From positions 42,516,769 to 42,580,768 of the forward strand of contig CM047428.1 of the NCBI GenBank assembly GCA_026168455.1: a stretch of DNA of 64,000 nucleotides. Direction: 5' to 3'. The stretch is from Theocolax elegans. Taxonomy: Eukaryota > Arthropoda > Insecta > Hymenoptera > Cerocephalidae. The position numbers were made by a program, and so were the translations under genes. This document shows, piece after piece, positions 9,706 to 20,612 of the stretch; positions within the stretch are counted from its first letter, which is position 1; each line of letters begins with the position of its first letter. Under the pieces are notes generated by a model. That model had not been told where the DNA came from. It saw only the letters and a list, made by a program, of their open reading frames with translations, and did no database searches.

Positions 9706-11698
9706 TTTTCTCATATACACTATAGGCATCATTTATTTTTACCCTTTGTTCCCTATTACTTAGATAACTTCTTATCAACTTCTGCGCTTTACCCCTGATT
9801 CCGTACCTATATAATTTATCCAACAAAATAGTATGGTTAACAGTATCAAAAGCTTTGGCTAAATCAAGGAAAGTTACTGCTATTGGAGTGTTTGAATCTA
9901 GGTTATTGTATATTATGTTACTTATGTAGTTTAATGCATCCTTAGTACTTTTGTTTTTCGTAAAACCATATTGGTTGTTTGCTAGTATGTTACTGTCATT
10001 TAAAAACTTAATTAATCTAGTGAAAATAATTTTTTCGAAAATTTTTGCTAAGTTTGAAATAAGCGAAATAGGTCTATAATTCGTTATATTATGTTTCTCG
10101 CTACTTTTGTGAATCGGAATTATTTCTGCTGTTTTTAGTGCACTTGGCCAAGTAGTTTTTTCTATACATAAATTTATGACATGTACTAATGGTAATATTA
10201 AAAATCGAGATAGGCATTTTATTGTTTTTGCATTAATATTATCTACTCCTCCATTTTTATTCTTTAAATTTAATATTATATTTTCGATTTCATATGCATA
10301 TGTGGGTGTAATAAAAATGCTATTTGAATTGAATTGTGGCAATTTTAAATTTTCATTTGTTTCTGTTTGTATTTTATCGCTTAAAGTTTTACCTATATTA
10401 GTAAAAAATTTGTTCATATTATTAGCAATTCGTGTAGGATCACTTATCTTTTCATTGTTTTCAATTATGTAATTAACCCTGACTTTTTTGTTACTTTTTT
10501 TCCCCAGTTTTTCATTTATAATTTGCCATAGATTTTTTGGATTGCTAGAATTTTTTTCTATCTGCTCTTTTTCATATAGTTCTTTGGCTTTGTTTATAAT
10601 TTTATCTAGTATTTTAGTATAATTTCTATAGTACAACTTATTATCTAAGGTAGGATTTTTTTTCCAACATAAATATAAACTTTCTTTAGTTTTACAGGAT
10701 ATCATTATTGCACTTGTAATCCACCTATTTCTAGGATTTAAATTATTCTTATTTTTATTTATCTTTATACTGTGTTTAACTATATTTATACAATTTTGTA
10801 TTTTTTCAATTAGAGAATTTGTTGCTATATTTGGATCCTGCATATTTAAAATTTCCGTCCAATTTTCATTGTTAGCTATTTTGATTAATTTAGTATAATC
10901 AATCATTTTAATAGTATTATTTATCTTTGATTTTCTAATTTTTCCTATAGTCATAATCAAAGGATAGTGATCATTGAAAGGGACAGTTAAAGTAAATGTG
11001 TTGTAGTTAATTACTGTAGTTTTTATAAAGATGTTATCAATGCATGTTCCTGTATTGCAGTTATCCAAAGATGGCCTTGTTATGCCCTGAAAACCCGGTG
11101 CATATCCACTTTCAAGTAAGCTATTAAGTAATTCTTGCCCAATAGCTTCCATCTTTAACAGATCAATATTAAAATCTCCTATGATTAAATGATTTTTGGT
11201 TTTTTTATTTTCAAAAATTAACTTCTTTATATTTAGTATAAATTCTGTTTTAGGAATATCATGTGACCTATATACAGCAGAAATTAACATTTCTTTATTA
11301 TTTTCTATAGAAATTTTGGAATTTATTATTTTTATTTTATTTATCTCAATTATTTCAGTGGTTTCTGTAATGTAGTCCTTCAAATACATAACGACACCAT
11401 CTGATTTGTTTACTCTACTATCGTTATAAAATATTTTATACCCATTTATTGTAAAAAACTCTTTGTGATCCAAATTCCATGATTCAGTACACACAATGAC
11501 ACTTGGTTTAACTTCTAATCCTTTTAAAAAGACTTGTAATTTATTATAATTAGCATTTAAACTTCTGATGTTAATATATAAAATATATTCTTTTCGAAAT
11601 TTCAAGTTGCCATTCAATGCAGTTAAATCATGTAAATTTGTTTCCTTTTTTATAAAATTATTTTGTAAATCTTCTGTTAAATCTAAAACTTGTGACAT
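9644..11698 (-). pseudogene. ORF2: AP endonuclease plus reverse transcriptase (frame broken)
   Basis: The ATG at 11698 follows the ORF1 stop by two bases. Residues about 37-250 form an APE-type endonuclease: NIRSLN, CTESW (Glu 71), GDFN (173-176) and an ND-H terminal motif (241-243). The reverse transcriptase begins with a NPKNLWQIIN linker near 390 and shows NYRPISL, QYGF, and motif A FLDLAKAFD near 630. The frame is lost immediately after LSNREQRVKIN at the G deletion near 9690, so the final 26 residues are out of frame and motif B onward is found only in the downstream copies. Nicking and target-primed reverse transcription are the expected roles when intact. Confidence 0.88.
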
Positions 11699-11700
11699 TA

Positions 11701-13131
11701 TTATTTATAATTTGGGGATAACGTGCTCGATGAACTGCTTCTGTGTCTTGTTGTTAATTTCGACGATGCTGCCAGAATAGATTGACTTCTTTCCATTGTG
11801 CGAGATAAAAAGTTATCTACTTTTCCGATATATTTTGGTACTATTGGCGCAATTTCATATTCTGTCATGTCAATATATTTTTTAATCTTTGTTTTTAAAA
11901 TTTCACATTTAAGTGTATCTACTGCGGTATGTTTAATATCATATTTTGTTTTATACTTCTCATTACTGAACTTACAATTATGACAACAATAGTGATTGTC
12001 TGAATTACATTCTGTAGTTTTATGAGCACCTGCACATTTTAGACATATTGGATTATTAATGCATTTAGCAGTACTATGTCCAAAACGTCCACACTTATAA
12101 CAAGGTTTGACCGATATCAAGTCAAAGACTCTGCAGTTTTGATGACCAACGTAAATTTTGTTCTTATTGTCTCTGACGTCTTTATGGATTTCTGCTGACA
12201 CTTCCAATATTGCCGTAGTTAACTTGCTTCGTGGATTAATATACGTGTGTAAAACCACGCCTTTACTTTCACAGCTGTTAAAATTTCTTTTGTTAATGTC
12301 TTCTTCTAGTTCTTTATTACTCATTTTTTCAATATTATCTATGCCAATTATTTTTATTTTAGGTTTCATTATTTGCTCTTTTTCTACTGTACATAATTTA
12401 GATAATTTTGAGTTTAATATGTTAATTGCATTATTTACACTATCCTCGTTTATACATTTTATTACAACTTCACTATCACCTTTTACTTTGACGTTTCGAG
12501 TTTTAATGGTTTTATCTTTAATTAAATAATGAGACGCTCTTTGCACTATTGTCGCTATATTCTCTTCTTTTTTGGTTTTTTTTAATATTATTTTAGGTGT
12601 CGGTTTATTAATAGGTTTGGGTTTTATCAGTGTCTCAGCATATGAATTTTTGTTGATTTTAGTTCCTTCATTTTCTTTTTCTTTGTTTAAAAGTTCTTTG
12701 AGTAATTGATTCTTTTCTTTTAGTTCAGTGTTTAACTCCTTTAATATAACATTTTCGATTTTCATGGTTTCAAATTCACTATGGTCTTCATACATCGATT
12801 CTTCTTGGTTTTTAGCACTATCACTCATAATTTCACTTATAATTTGGTTTTTAATTTGTAACTTTTGCATTGATTTGATTTCGGCAATAATCATTTTTGC
12901 ATCGTTACATAGCACATTTTCACTACTTTTTAAGGTTAGTTTTAGTTTATCATGTTCCGGGCAAATAACAAAAATATCACTTATTCTTTTTGTGTTTTTC
13001 AATATGTTAAAATCACTAGTATGGTACGCGTTTTCACATATTAAACAAACAACTACTCCAACCTTTAATTTCTGATGACATTTAAAAAACTTATCGGAGC
13101 GAATGTCAGGCGGTTCTTTACTTCCCGCCAT
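11701..13131 (-). CDS. ORF1: RNA-binding Gag-like protein with PHD-like and CCHC fingers
   Basis: Intact 476-codon ORF. The N-terminus (residues about 13-65) has a Cys/His arrangement (CHQK, CLICENAYH, CPEHD) resembling a PHD-type finger. Residues about 118-155 are a leucine-rich charged coiled coil that could drive trimer assembly. Near residues 345-385 come CYKCGRFGHSTAKC (C-x2-C-x4-H-x4-C) and CLKCAGAHKTTEC (C-x2-C-x3-H-x4-C), followed by a CCHNC cluster. This matches nucleic-acid-binding ORF1 proteins of the Jockey/I/CR1 group, which coat the RNA. The ATGGCGGG start is the first in a short leader. Its stop is two bases from the ORF2 start. Confidence 0.9.
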   Translation of the reverse strand: MAGSKEPPDIRSDKFFKCHQKLKVGVVVCLICENAYHTSDFNILKNTKRISDIFVICPEHDKLKLTLKSSENVLCNDAKMIIAEIKSMQKLQIKNQIISEIMSDSAKNQEESMYEDHSEFETMKIENVILKELNTELKEKNQLLKELLNKEKENEGTKINKNSYAETLIKPKPINKPTPKIILKKTKKEENIATIVQRASHYLIKDKTIKTRNVKVKGDSEVVIKCINEDSVNNAINILNSKLSKLCTVEKEQIMKPKIKIIGIDNIEKMSNKELEEDINKRNFNSCESKGVVLHTYINPRSKLTTAILEVSAEIHKDVRDNKNKIYVGHQNCRVFDLISVKPCYKCGRFGHSTAKCINNPICLKCAGAHKTTECNSDNHYCCHNCKFSNEKYKTKYDIKHTAVDTLKCEILKTKIKKYIDMTEYEIAPIVPKYIGKVDNFLSRTMERSQSILAASSKLTTRHRSSSSSTLSPNYK

Positions 13132-13239
13132 CTTAGACGGGATGATGATTCTATAATGAATTCTTCAGTCCCTCTTATCTAAAATAAAAGTAAGTTATAT
13201 ACATAATTCAACCGTTTTAAAAAAAAAACTAGTAGTTCT

Positions 13240-14170
13240 GTTGAATTTTATAGAAGAAATAATCCGACTTTCGCTCTAAGCGTGACCCAAGACCAACGAC
13301 GTGGACGTGGCGAAAAATGATCCCTTCGGGATGCTGGATTATCGTGAGTTCCCTCGCGTCTCACGTACCAGGGTGCTAGATTATCGTGAGTCCTCTCGCC
13401 TCTCACGTACCGGACTGCTAGATTAAACGTTTGCTGTGTGTGATATTCTTCGAAGCACGGTGCTACACATAGAGGAACATCACAAGTGGAACACATGTAC
13501 ATCGTTCGAGATATCATTGTACGACAAATTGCATACGTGGCCCCTTCGACTTGTACCACGCTTCGGAAAATGTCCATATAATCGAGTGGGAGAGTCATTG
13601 CTGTAAGCACACTTCAGTAGAATCAAGTTTCAATAACGATCGAATAATTTGTAATCGAAAGGATGGGGAGGATATAGGCTTCTTATTTCTCATTTTATAT
13701 AAAGAATGAGCATGAGATAAACATAGATCAAGAAGGTGGATAAAAGCTTATGATACCACTTCATTGTTTTTCGTACTGATTCTGTTATAAACAATTGTCT
13801 ATCGATATTATCATCACCACCCATATTTTTATTGTAGTCCTGAATCTATGTTGGTTTTATAATGTCTTCTTTTGTTCGATAATTTTTTTTCCAGTTGCGC
13901 AGAATTCAAGTTCATTCACACTTGTAGCAACTTGTTCAATACCTGGTTCTAATTTGTCTTCTAGTGTTGGCTTTCGTTTTCTATTTGCTTTCACTGTACC
14001 GCAAATTCCTGTATCGCGTTCAAGTAAAAACTCTGCCAAAATATGTGATGCATACCAGTTGTCTACGTACATAATATGACCCTTATAAAAATAAGGTAAT
14101 AAAAAGTGAGCTACAATATCGTCAGTAATGCCTAAATCAAACTTTTGATAATCAGTATCTGCATCAGTAT
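13240..14170 (-). pseudogene. piggyBac transposase, C-terminal half remnant
   Basis: Minus-strand reading gives piggyBac (DDE_Tnp_1_7) landmarks in order: FDLGITDDIVAHFL near 14080-14150, then VDNWYAS with the catalytic Asp, a CGTVKANRK block, and after frameshifts the C-terminal cysteine-rich finger (MYMCSTCDVPLCVAPCF ... YH) at 13440-13500. The rest of the catalytic domain upstream is missing. Several frameshifts and a substituted tail show it is dead. It is bounded on the left by the non-LTR element and on the right by the next transposon remnant. Confidence 0.85.
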
Positions 14171-14293
14171 AAAAAAAGATAATCTGATGAAATATTTATA
14201 TAACAACGTCAAAAAATTTATAATAATACAAGTAAATAGGTACGTGTCCGATACGCAGTATTTCTTCGAACACTCTGTTGAAAATGTTACTAG

Positions 14294-15505
14294 AATGGGC
14301 GATGAACTTATGGACATTGACAACTCATTGTCTGAAGAAGAAATGCAAATTGATGAAAGTTCCAATGGAGACAGTTCGAGTGAAAGTGATGATGAGTATA
14401 TTCCACATGGAACGAGCAAGTCTCCAGAAAAGTTTAATCAGAAAAAGTTGAATGACCTCATAAGAGATTTAGGATTACCTAAAGATGGAGCTGAGTATCT
14501 AGCTGCAGTCTTAAAGAAAAAGCACTTGTTATCACAAGGAACGAAATCTTGTATTTATCGACATACAGAAAAAGAATTTCGAAAATTCTATACTAAAGAT
14601 ACAGAACTCTCACTGACATACTGAACAGACGTAAAAGGAGTTATAAATAAATTAAAGCCTAACTGTTATAAAGCTGCAGAGTAGAGACTGTTTATTGACT
14701 CTTCCAAACGTAGCTCAAAACCTGTTCCTCTTCATAATGGCAATACATTTGCGCCCATTCCAATTGCTCATTCAACTAAGCTACAAGATACATATGAGAA
14801 CTTACAAATAGTCTTGAACAAAATTAAATACACAGAACATAAGTGGAAAGTTTTCGGTGATCTTAAGATTATAACCATCCTTGTTGGACAGCAGTCAGGG
14901 TTTACGAAATTTCCATGTTCCTTATGTCTATAGGATAGTAGAGCTAGAGATAGTCATTACGTACAGAAGATATGGCCGGAAAAAACAGACTTTGAACCCG
15001 GATCGAAGAACATCATTCGCATAACTTTAGTTGATTCATCAGTTATTCTGCTTTGAATACTTAGGAGAAAAGTTTCCACTAAAACTAAAAGAAGACATTT
15101 TTGACGGTCCTCAAATTCGCACCATGTTTAACGATGATACGTTTATTACAAAAATGTGACCAACAATGAAAAAGAAGTATGGCTAGGGTTCAAAAAGGTT
15201 GTTCAAAACTTTTTGGGTAATCATAAAATTGAGGATTAGCAAAACATTATTGAGAAAATGTTAAACAGTTACGAGCAGTTAGGCTGCTTGATGAACTTGA
15301 AATTGCATTTCCTGCACTCGCACCTGGACTACTTGCCAGCGAACCTTGGAGACTACAGCCTTGGAGATTTCACCAGGATATCAAGGAAATGGAACGTCGC
15401 TACCAAGGAATTGGGATGTTAATATGATGGCAGATTTTTGCTAGATGCTGAAAAGAGAAACCAAGGCAAAGGGGGAAAAAAGAAAAAGAAATCCGCTGCA
15501 TAGGA
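14294..15505 (+). pseudogene. Uncharacterised arthropod transposon-like protein (copy 1), degenerate
   Basis: From about 14294 the frame has an acidic N-terminus, then DLIRDLGLPKDGAEYLAAVL. It continues, through stops, with RLFIDSSKRSSK, LHNGN, FGDLKI, QQSGFTKFPC, ANLGDY and FHQD-like blocks. I recognise this as a very common uncharacterised arthropod family, often linked to repeats. The spaced Asp residues suggest, but do not prove, a DDE-type nuclease. Premature stops in the first 760 bases include two Trp codons changed to TAG; a third Trp-to-stop lies near the C-terminus. Several frameshifts and a deletion near 15050 follow. It is not functional. The relative at 26309-26813 retains the region deleted here. 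Confidence 0.7.
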
Positions 15506-15719
15506 CGTTTGAAGATAGCAGACTTCGGTACAAGCGAGCAAAAGTGTGAGAGATTTGCTACAATGTTGAGGTTTTATATTTTAATCACAGCAATTCTCCA
15601 ACGTCAGTTTCTTTTTTTTCAGAGTAAAAAAGAGAATTCACTGGTGATATTTTGCAGTCAGATAAAACATACCGAAATCATAAAAAATGTATTTTAATCT
15701 CTTACAGACAAATTTTAGA

Positions 15720-16223
15720 ATTTTTTTGAGATTTCTCATGGTTTTTTTACAAGTTTTTCAAAATTTTAAGGACCTACAAGTAAAATAGACCCTAAATTTG
15801 GTTTTAGCGTGTCAAAATATATAAAAATCATGCATGATGTAAATTCAAAAACATTTATTGCTTAATAAATACGGACTATTCAATGAAATTTTCACAATTT
15901 TCAGCATTTTTCACAGTTTTCTAGCATATTTTACGAATTCAAAAAGATTACGTATAAAATAAACTCCAGATTCAGTTTCAGAGTGTCAAAATACATGAGA
16001 AATGATATTTTAGTATGTTTGAAATTTCCTAATCTATTACACTGAACACTGACCCACTTTTTCCTTTCTAAAACTTGGATTTTTCGATTTCCCAGGTGGT
16101 TTTTCTTCATTTTAAAAAAAATGAAGGGTTCTAGAGCAATTCTGCGCCCGGATTCGGTTTTAAAGCGTCAATTACATAATAAATATCTCTACTCTCTGGG
16201 TCTTACCACTTTTTTTTGTGTGC
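15720..16223. repeat. Subterminal repeat modules and right end of copy 1
   Basis: Roughly 150-bp modules recur two to three times. Each has TTTTCACAATTTTCA-like text, then a phrase such as AAATAGACCCTAAATTTGG, then a G-CGTGTCAAAATA core. The same modules occur in both arms of the 25598-27422 element. They may be multiple transposase binding sites, which is an inference. Confidence 0.6.
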
Positions 16224-16499
16224 CTGTGTATTAAACTAATATAAATTAAATATTTCAACAGATACTTCTTGAAATTTATAAACCTTTTCAAATTTAATGT
16301 ATATAAGAAAAATTTTTTAGATTTTGAGTTATTAAGTGATAAAAATGGCCAAAAAGTCATTTTTTTCGAAAAATTGGATTTTTTGATTGGCTACAACTAT
16401 GGTACTAATCGAAATTAAGGTCTAAAAATTTAGCTGCACTCTATTTAAGTAGTTTTTACTGATTTCATACATTAAAACAAATAGTAGTTTTCGTGCCTA

Positions 16500-16612
16500 G
16501 GCCGTAAAGTAGAACTTTTTCAGCCGAGTGTGGAAAGTAGCGTCCGAGGACCTGCGACGCAGGTCCGAGGATCGCTACTTTACATGCGAGGCTGAAAAAG
16601 TTTACGGCCGAG
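16500..16612. repeat. Nested GC-rich palindrome
   Basis: A 110-bp palindrome begins GGCCGTAAAGT and ends GTTTACGGCC. Internal paired blocks are CTTTTTCAGCC/GGCTGAAAAAG, AGTAGCG/CGCTACTT and a central GGACCTGCGACGCAGGTCC. It stands out sharply from the AT-rich surroundings and shares CGTAAAGT motifs with the neighbouring element at 16627-17097. Confidence 0.75.
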
Positions 16613-16626
16613 GCGCGAACATTATT

Positions 16627-17097
16627 TTTCGACATAGTATTCGTAAAGTACGCAATAAATAATAAATAAATAATAAAGGTGTAATTATTTGCCTGTATAA
16701 AGAAACTGATAAAGAAGCGTAGATAAATAAAGAGTTGAAGATAAGGAACGGGCGTGGAGTAGGGACCGGGTCCAGGGGCGGAGCCCCTGGTGAGGGACCA
16801 GGGGGCGAAGCACCGGGCGGGGGGCTCGGGGGGCGGAGCCCCCCGCCTGTAAAACAATTAACATTCGTTTATCATCATCGCTGTTAAATACAATATATTT
16901 TTATTTTAACATTATTCTAAAGAAACAAATATTTTATATTATTATTTACGAAACAGCATATTTACTAATGAATTGTTCTTGTGAAAAATGTTCACTTATG
17001 TTACAGTATGTACACGTGTTCGTAAAGTCGCACTTTACGGCCGCAAAACAGTACGTAAAGTCGTACTTTACGGATACTATGTCGAAAATTCTATTTT
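16627..17097. mobile_element. Inverted-repeat element with CGTAAAGT ends and GC-rich hairpins
   Basis: Ends TTTTCGACATAGTATTCGTA (16627) and its complement at 17070-17097 form a TIR of about 27 bp, extended on the right by a CGTAAAGTCGTACTTTACG palindrome. The interior holds a G-rich block at 16745-16855 with two hairpins, CCAGGGGCGGAGCCCCTGG and GGGGGCGGAGCCCCC. No protein is recognisable. The TIR supports a non-autonomous DNA element; the superfamily is unknown. Confidence 0.6.
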
Positions 17098-17138
17098 TTA
17101 ACTTGACCACTTCACATGGTATCTGTCATACATATATG

Positions 17139-18045
17139 GGATATTCCACGTGAAGTGGTCCAATCAAAATTTTATAATACACCAAATTTTGGGTACACAT
17201 TGCAAACGTTTTTCAGAATACCGAAAAAAATTTTTAGGTACTGGAATTTATTAGCTCAAAAGTTATTCTAACCTCAAAAAGTGAATTTTTTTTAGTTTTT
17301 TTGAACACCAGCTGGGTTTATCGCTATTTAACTCAAAATCTATCAACTTTCATTATAGAACATTTTATGTACATTCGTTGCTAATTATGTATAGAATTTA
17401 TTCTTCTGGGTTAGAATTTCTAATCTCAAGGCCAATGTTACATAAACTACATGTCAATATTCAATTTAAAAAAGTGTAAGTACGCTACAATTGATTTTTT
17501 ATCCAAAAATCTGAAAAAAAGCTTGAAGAAATACCTTTTAAATGGTCTGTAGCATTTTTATGGCCTTCAATTTTGTAAAAGGTTATGATAATTTAAACTA
17601 AAACAAAAAATTCACAAAAATTAACATGGTAATTTCCATTTAAATTTTTAAAAAAATTTCGTGTTTCTTTAAATTATCATAACTTTTTACAGAATTGGAG
17701 TCCATAATAATGCTACAGACCATTTAAAAGGTTATGCTTCAAGCTCTTCTTTAGATTTTTTAATAAAAAAATCAATTGTGGCATACTTACATTTTTTTTA
17801 AGTTAAATATTGACATGTGGTTTATGTAACATTGACCTTGAGATTAGAAATTCTAACCAAAAAGAATAAATTCTAGACATAATTAGCAACGAATGTTACA
17901 TATAATGTTCTGTATTAAAAGTTGATAGATTTAGAGTTGAATAGTGGTAAACCCAGCTGGTGTTGAAAAAAACTTGGAAAAATTTACTTTTGAGGTTAGA
18001 ATAAATTTTGAGCAAATAGATTCCACTACCTAAACAATTTTTTTC
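17139..18045. mobile_element. Giant palindromic element, copy 1
   Basis: Begins GGGATATTCCACGTGAAGTG and folds on itself over its whole length. The left arm phrase AACCTCAAAAAGTGAATTTT, ACCAGCTGGG, the AATTTCTAATCTCAAGG block and a central TTTAAATGGTCTGTAGCAT are each mirrored in the right arm. The right terminus is lost where the sequence runs into a Helitron frame near 18045. A stray end of another copy (GACCACTTCACATGGTAT, 17105-17122) lies just upstream. It has no coding capacity. Confidence 0.85.
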
Positions 18046-19522
18046 TTTAGAATAAGATCGAGTAATTTATCTTTTTTTAAGTGGAATACGCGTGTTACAA
18101 TGTCCGGTCTATCAGAAGCGCTTTGATAGGGTTACAAATTTTCCGTAGTTTCACGTCATTTTGGATTTTAGGTCATAGTAAGAAAAATGTCAGGATTTCC
18201 CTTTCTATTTACGAACCCCATTGCATCTTGGTAAGATTGTTACATATGACGTGGTGATCCTATAAAAGAAGATGGCAAAATTACAGTTTTACCTACTTGG
18301 CCATTAACATCATTAGCACAATTTTGCATCTAATCTTGTAAACCTGTGTATGAATTTACTCGCAATTCTTTTTGGCGATATTTGCAGTACTTAATTCTAT
18401 CTTTTTCAATTTTGACATAACTGTCCACCATCCATTGTTGAAACAATCTACGACCTAAGAGAAAAGGATTAAATTCATTAGATCTAATAGCAATTCGGTA
18501 TTTAGTGTATGCCATTCGAGTTACACGTCGATCAATATTAGAATTATTGTTATTCTGTTTCATTATATTTTTATGCCATCCTTGTGTGCCGTAAGGATAA
18601 AATAAAGGATAGACCCATGGCTCCACATTTGGATCCATTGTACTAATGTATTGCAATTCTTTCGTATTTTTATTTTTAATAGTTACATACGTCTCCGGTA
18701 TTTCTCCACCTGCCGTTGTCGAAAAAATAGCTGCAACTTCATTTGTCCGCTGAAAATTATACCTTCTCGCATTCATACCTGGTTTTAATGTAAATAACAA
18801 TTGTAATTCAGCAACAGATTGATTATTTTGTTGTTGTTGCTCTTGATCGTCAATTGCTTGTCTCATCATTTCATAAGATTTTGCAAAAATATTATTATCT
18901 CTGATAACTCTATCTAACATTTTAATGACATCGTAATCAAACATTACAATTTGATTTAAACGATAATTCATTGCTTCATTTGGATCGACTGTAAAGAGTT
19001 GCCCATATCTTGGGCTTTCAGAGACCGATGGATACAATGCAGTATTAATTTGATAGTAAATCTGCCCTTGAATTATAAAACAAGACGGACCAGGACGCCC
19101 TGATTGAAAATTGTATAAATTAGCATTAAACGAAGCAAAAGATAACGAATTGTTATAACAACGTATACGTTCAAAAAAATTGTTTGATTTTGAATGCTCT
19201 CCAGTAAATATAGAATAAAGATCATATGGGAATTTTGGCAAGGGATCTAATTTAGCAGAACCATGACTGCAACATCACTAAAAGATAATCCTTTATTTGA
19301 AATTTTTTCTGCTTCAAAATGATTCGCATCACAATGTATGCATAGAACATTCATAATCCCTAAATAATCTTCGTCAGTTGTTGTTACATCTCGTGATAAA
19401 TTATGAATAATATTTCGTGCATTTTCTCGTCTACGACGTTGATTTGCAGCTCTCCTCTCTCGATACATATTTTGATAAATCTGCTCTTCATCTTCTGTGC
19501 GTACAACTCTGCGTCACGGCAT
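18045..19522 (-). pseudogene. Helitron replicase-helicase, N-terminal part, degenerate
   Basis: Minus-strand frames give the Helitron_like_N domain. An upstream Arg-rich NQRRRRENAR leader and a CIHCDANHF-EK cysteine motif (19247-19470) are followed, after a one-base frameshift near 19275, by a 303-codon frame (18330-19241). That frame has FASFNANL, INTALYPS, YGQLFT, NEAMNYRL, GGEIPETYVTI, STMDPNVEPWVYPLFYPYG and NPFLLGRRLFQQW. Beyond its stop, the GSPRHM, SYQDAM and NPDIFLTMT blocks continue to about 18060. It ends before the HUH (Rep) motif and the helicase, so it is inactive. Both sides abut giant palindromic elements. Confidence 0.92.
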
Positions 19523-19537
19523 ATTGGTATTAATAAA

Positions 19538-19539
19538 AT

Positions 19540-19577
<38 letters not shown>
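19538..19577. repeat. (TA)n microsatellite
   Basis: Uninterrupted (TA) repeat directly at the left end of giant palindrome copy 2. A matching (TA) tract at 20572-20610 flanks its right end, so the element sits inside a TA microsatellite. Confidence 0.95.
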
Positions 19578-20567
19578 GGTATTCCACGTGAAGTGGTCCG
19601 ATCAAAATTTTAAAATGCACCAAATTTTGGGTACACTTTGCAAATGTTTTTCAGAATACAGAAAAAAATTTTTAGGTACTGGAATCTATTTGCTCAAAAG
19701 TTATTCTAACCTCAAAAAGTGAATTTTTCCATATTTTTTTCAACACCAGCTGGGTTTACCGCTATATAACTCAAAATCTATCAACTTTTACTATAGAACA
19801 TTATATGTAACATTCGTTGCTAATTATATCTAGAATTTATTCTTCTGGGTTAGAATTTCTAATCTCAAGGTCAATGTTACATAAACTACATGTCAATATT
19901 CAACTTAAAAAAAGTGCAAGTGCGCCACCTTTGATTTTTTCATCCAAAAGTCTAAAAGAAAGCTTGGAGCAATACCTTTCAAATGGTCTGTAGCATTTTT
20001 ATGGCCTCCAATTCTGTAAAAAGTTATGACAATTTAAAGAAACACGAAATTTTTTTAAAAATTTAAATGGGAATTACCATGTTAATTTTTGTGAATTTTT
20101 TGTCTTTCTTTAAATTGTCATAACTTTTTACAGAATTGGAGGCCATAAAAATGCTACAGACCATTTGAAAGGTATTGCTCCAAGCTTTCTTTTAGACTTT
20201 TGGATGAAAAAATCAAAGGTGGCGCACTTGCACTTTTTTCAAGTTGAATATTGACATGTAGTTTATGTAACATTGACCTTGAGATTAGAAATTCTAACCC
20301 AGAAGAATAAATTCGAGATATAATTAGCAACGAATGTTACATATAATGTTATATAGTAAAAGTTGATCGATTTTGAGTTATATAGCGGTAAACCCAGCTG
20401 GTGTTGAAAAAAATATGGAAAAATTCACTTTTTGAGGTTAGAATAACTTTTGAGCAAATAGATTCCAGTACCTAAAAATTTTTTTCTGTATTCTGAAAAA
20501 CATTTGCAAAGTGTACCCAAAATTTGGAGCATTTTAAAATTTTGATCGAACCACTTCACGTGGAATA

Positions 20568-20571
<4 letters not shown>
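19578..20571. mobile_element. Giant palindromic element, copy 2 (complete)
   Basis: Complete 994-bp copy flanked on both sides by (TA)n. Left end GGGGTATTCCACGTGAAGTG; the right end is its complement apart from one base. Practically every block of the left arm (about 490 bp) reappears inverted in the right arm, and the fold centre is near 20075. There is no open frame of note. Structure and size fit a foldback or long-TIR MITE; target preference for TA is inferred from the flanks of all four copies. Confidence 0.9.

Positions 20572-20610
<39 letters not shown>

Positions 20611-20612
<2 letters not shown>

Larger units (their letters stand above)
6908..13230 (-). mobile_element. Non-LTR retrotransposon with three ORFs (Jockey/CR1-type)
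   Basis: On the minus strand the order is 5' leader (about 13132-13230), ORF1, ORF2 (endonuclease plus reverse transcriptase), a duplicated reverse transcriptase tail, ORF3, a 3' UTR of about 280 bp and a poly(A) tail (seen as T12 at 6908-6919). The ORF1 stop and ORF2 start are separated by two bases (TAATAATG); the ORF2 stop and ORF3 start by nine. Such tight spacing fits translation by termination and restart, as described for other non-LTR elements. The 5' boundary against the piggyBac remnant is approximate and no target duplication was found. ORF1, ORF3 and the ORF2 tail are open, so the insertion is probably young. Confidence 0.85.
14170..16223 (+). mobile_element. Remnant of an uncharacterised TIR transposon (copy 1)
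   Basis: Plus-strand element whose gene is described separately. The right end (15720-16223) consists of repeated modules containing GCGTGTCAAAATATATAAAA-like text and ends in TTTGTGTGCCTGTG, matching the right end of the copy at 25598-27422 (TTTTGTGTGCCGGTG). The left end is lost at the junction with the piggyBac remnant, so length and target site duplication cannot be measured. Confidence 0.6.

Noticed and set aside
11798..13075. Several antisense hydrophobic frames opposite ORF1
   Set aside because: Shadows of the lysine/isoleucine-rich ORF1; no independent signals.
16745..16855. GC-rich block considered as bacterial contamination
   Set aside because: It lies inside an inverted-repeat element with AT-rich eukaryotic flanks on both sides and has no bacterial gene.
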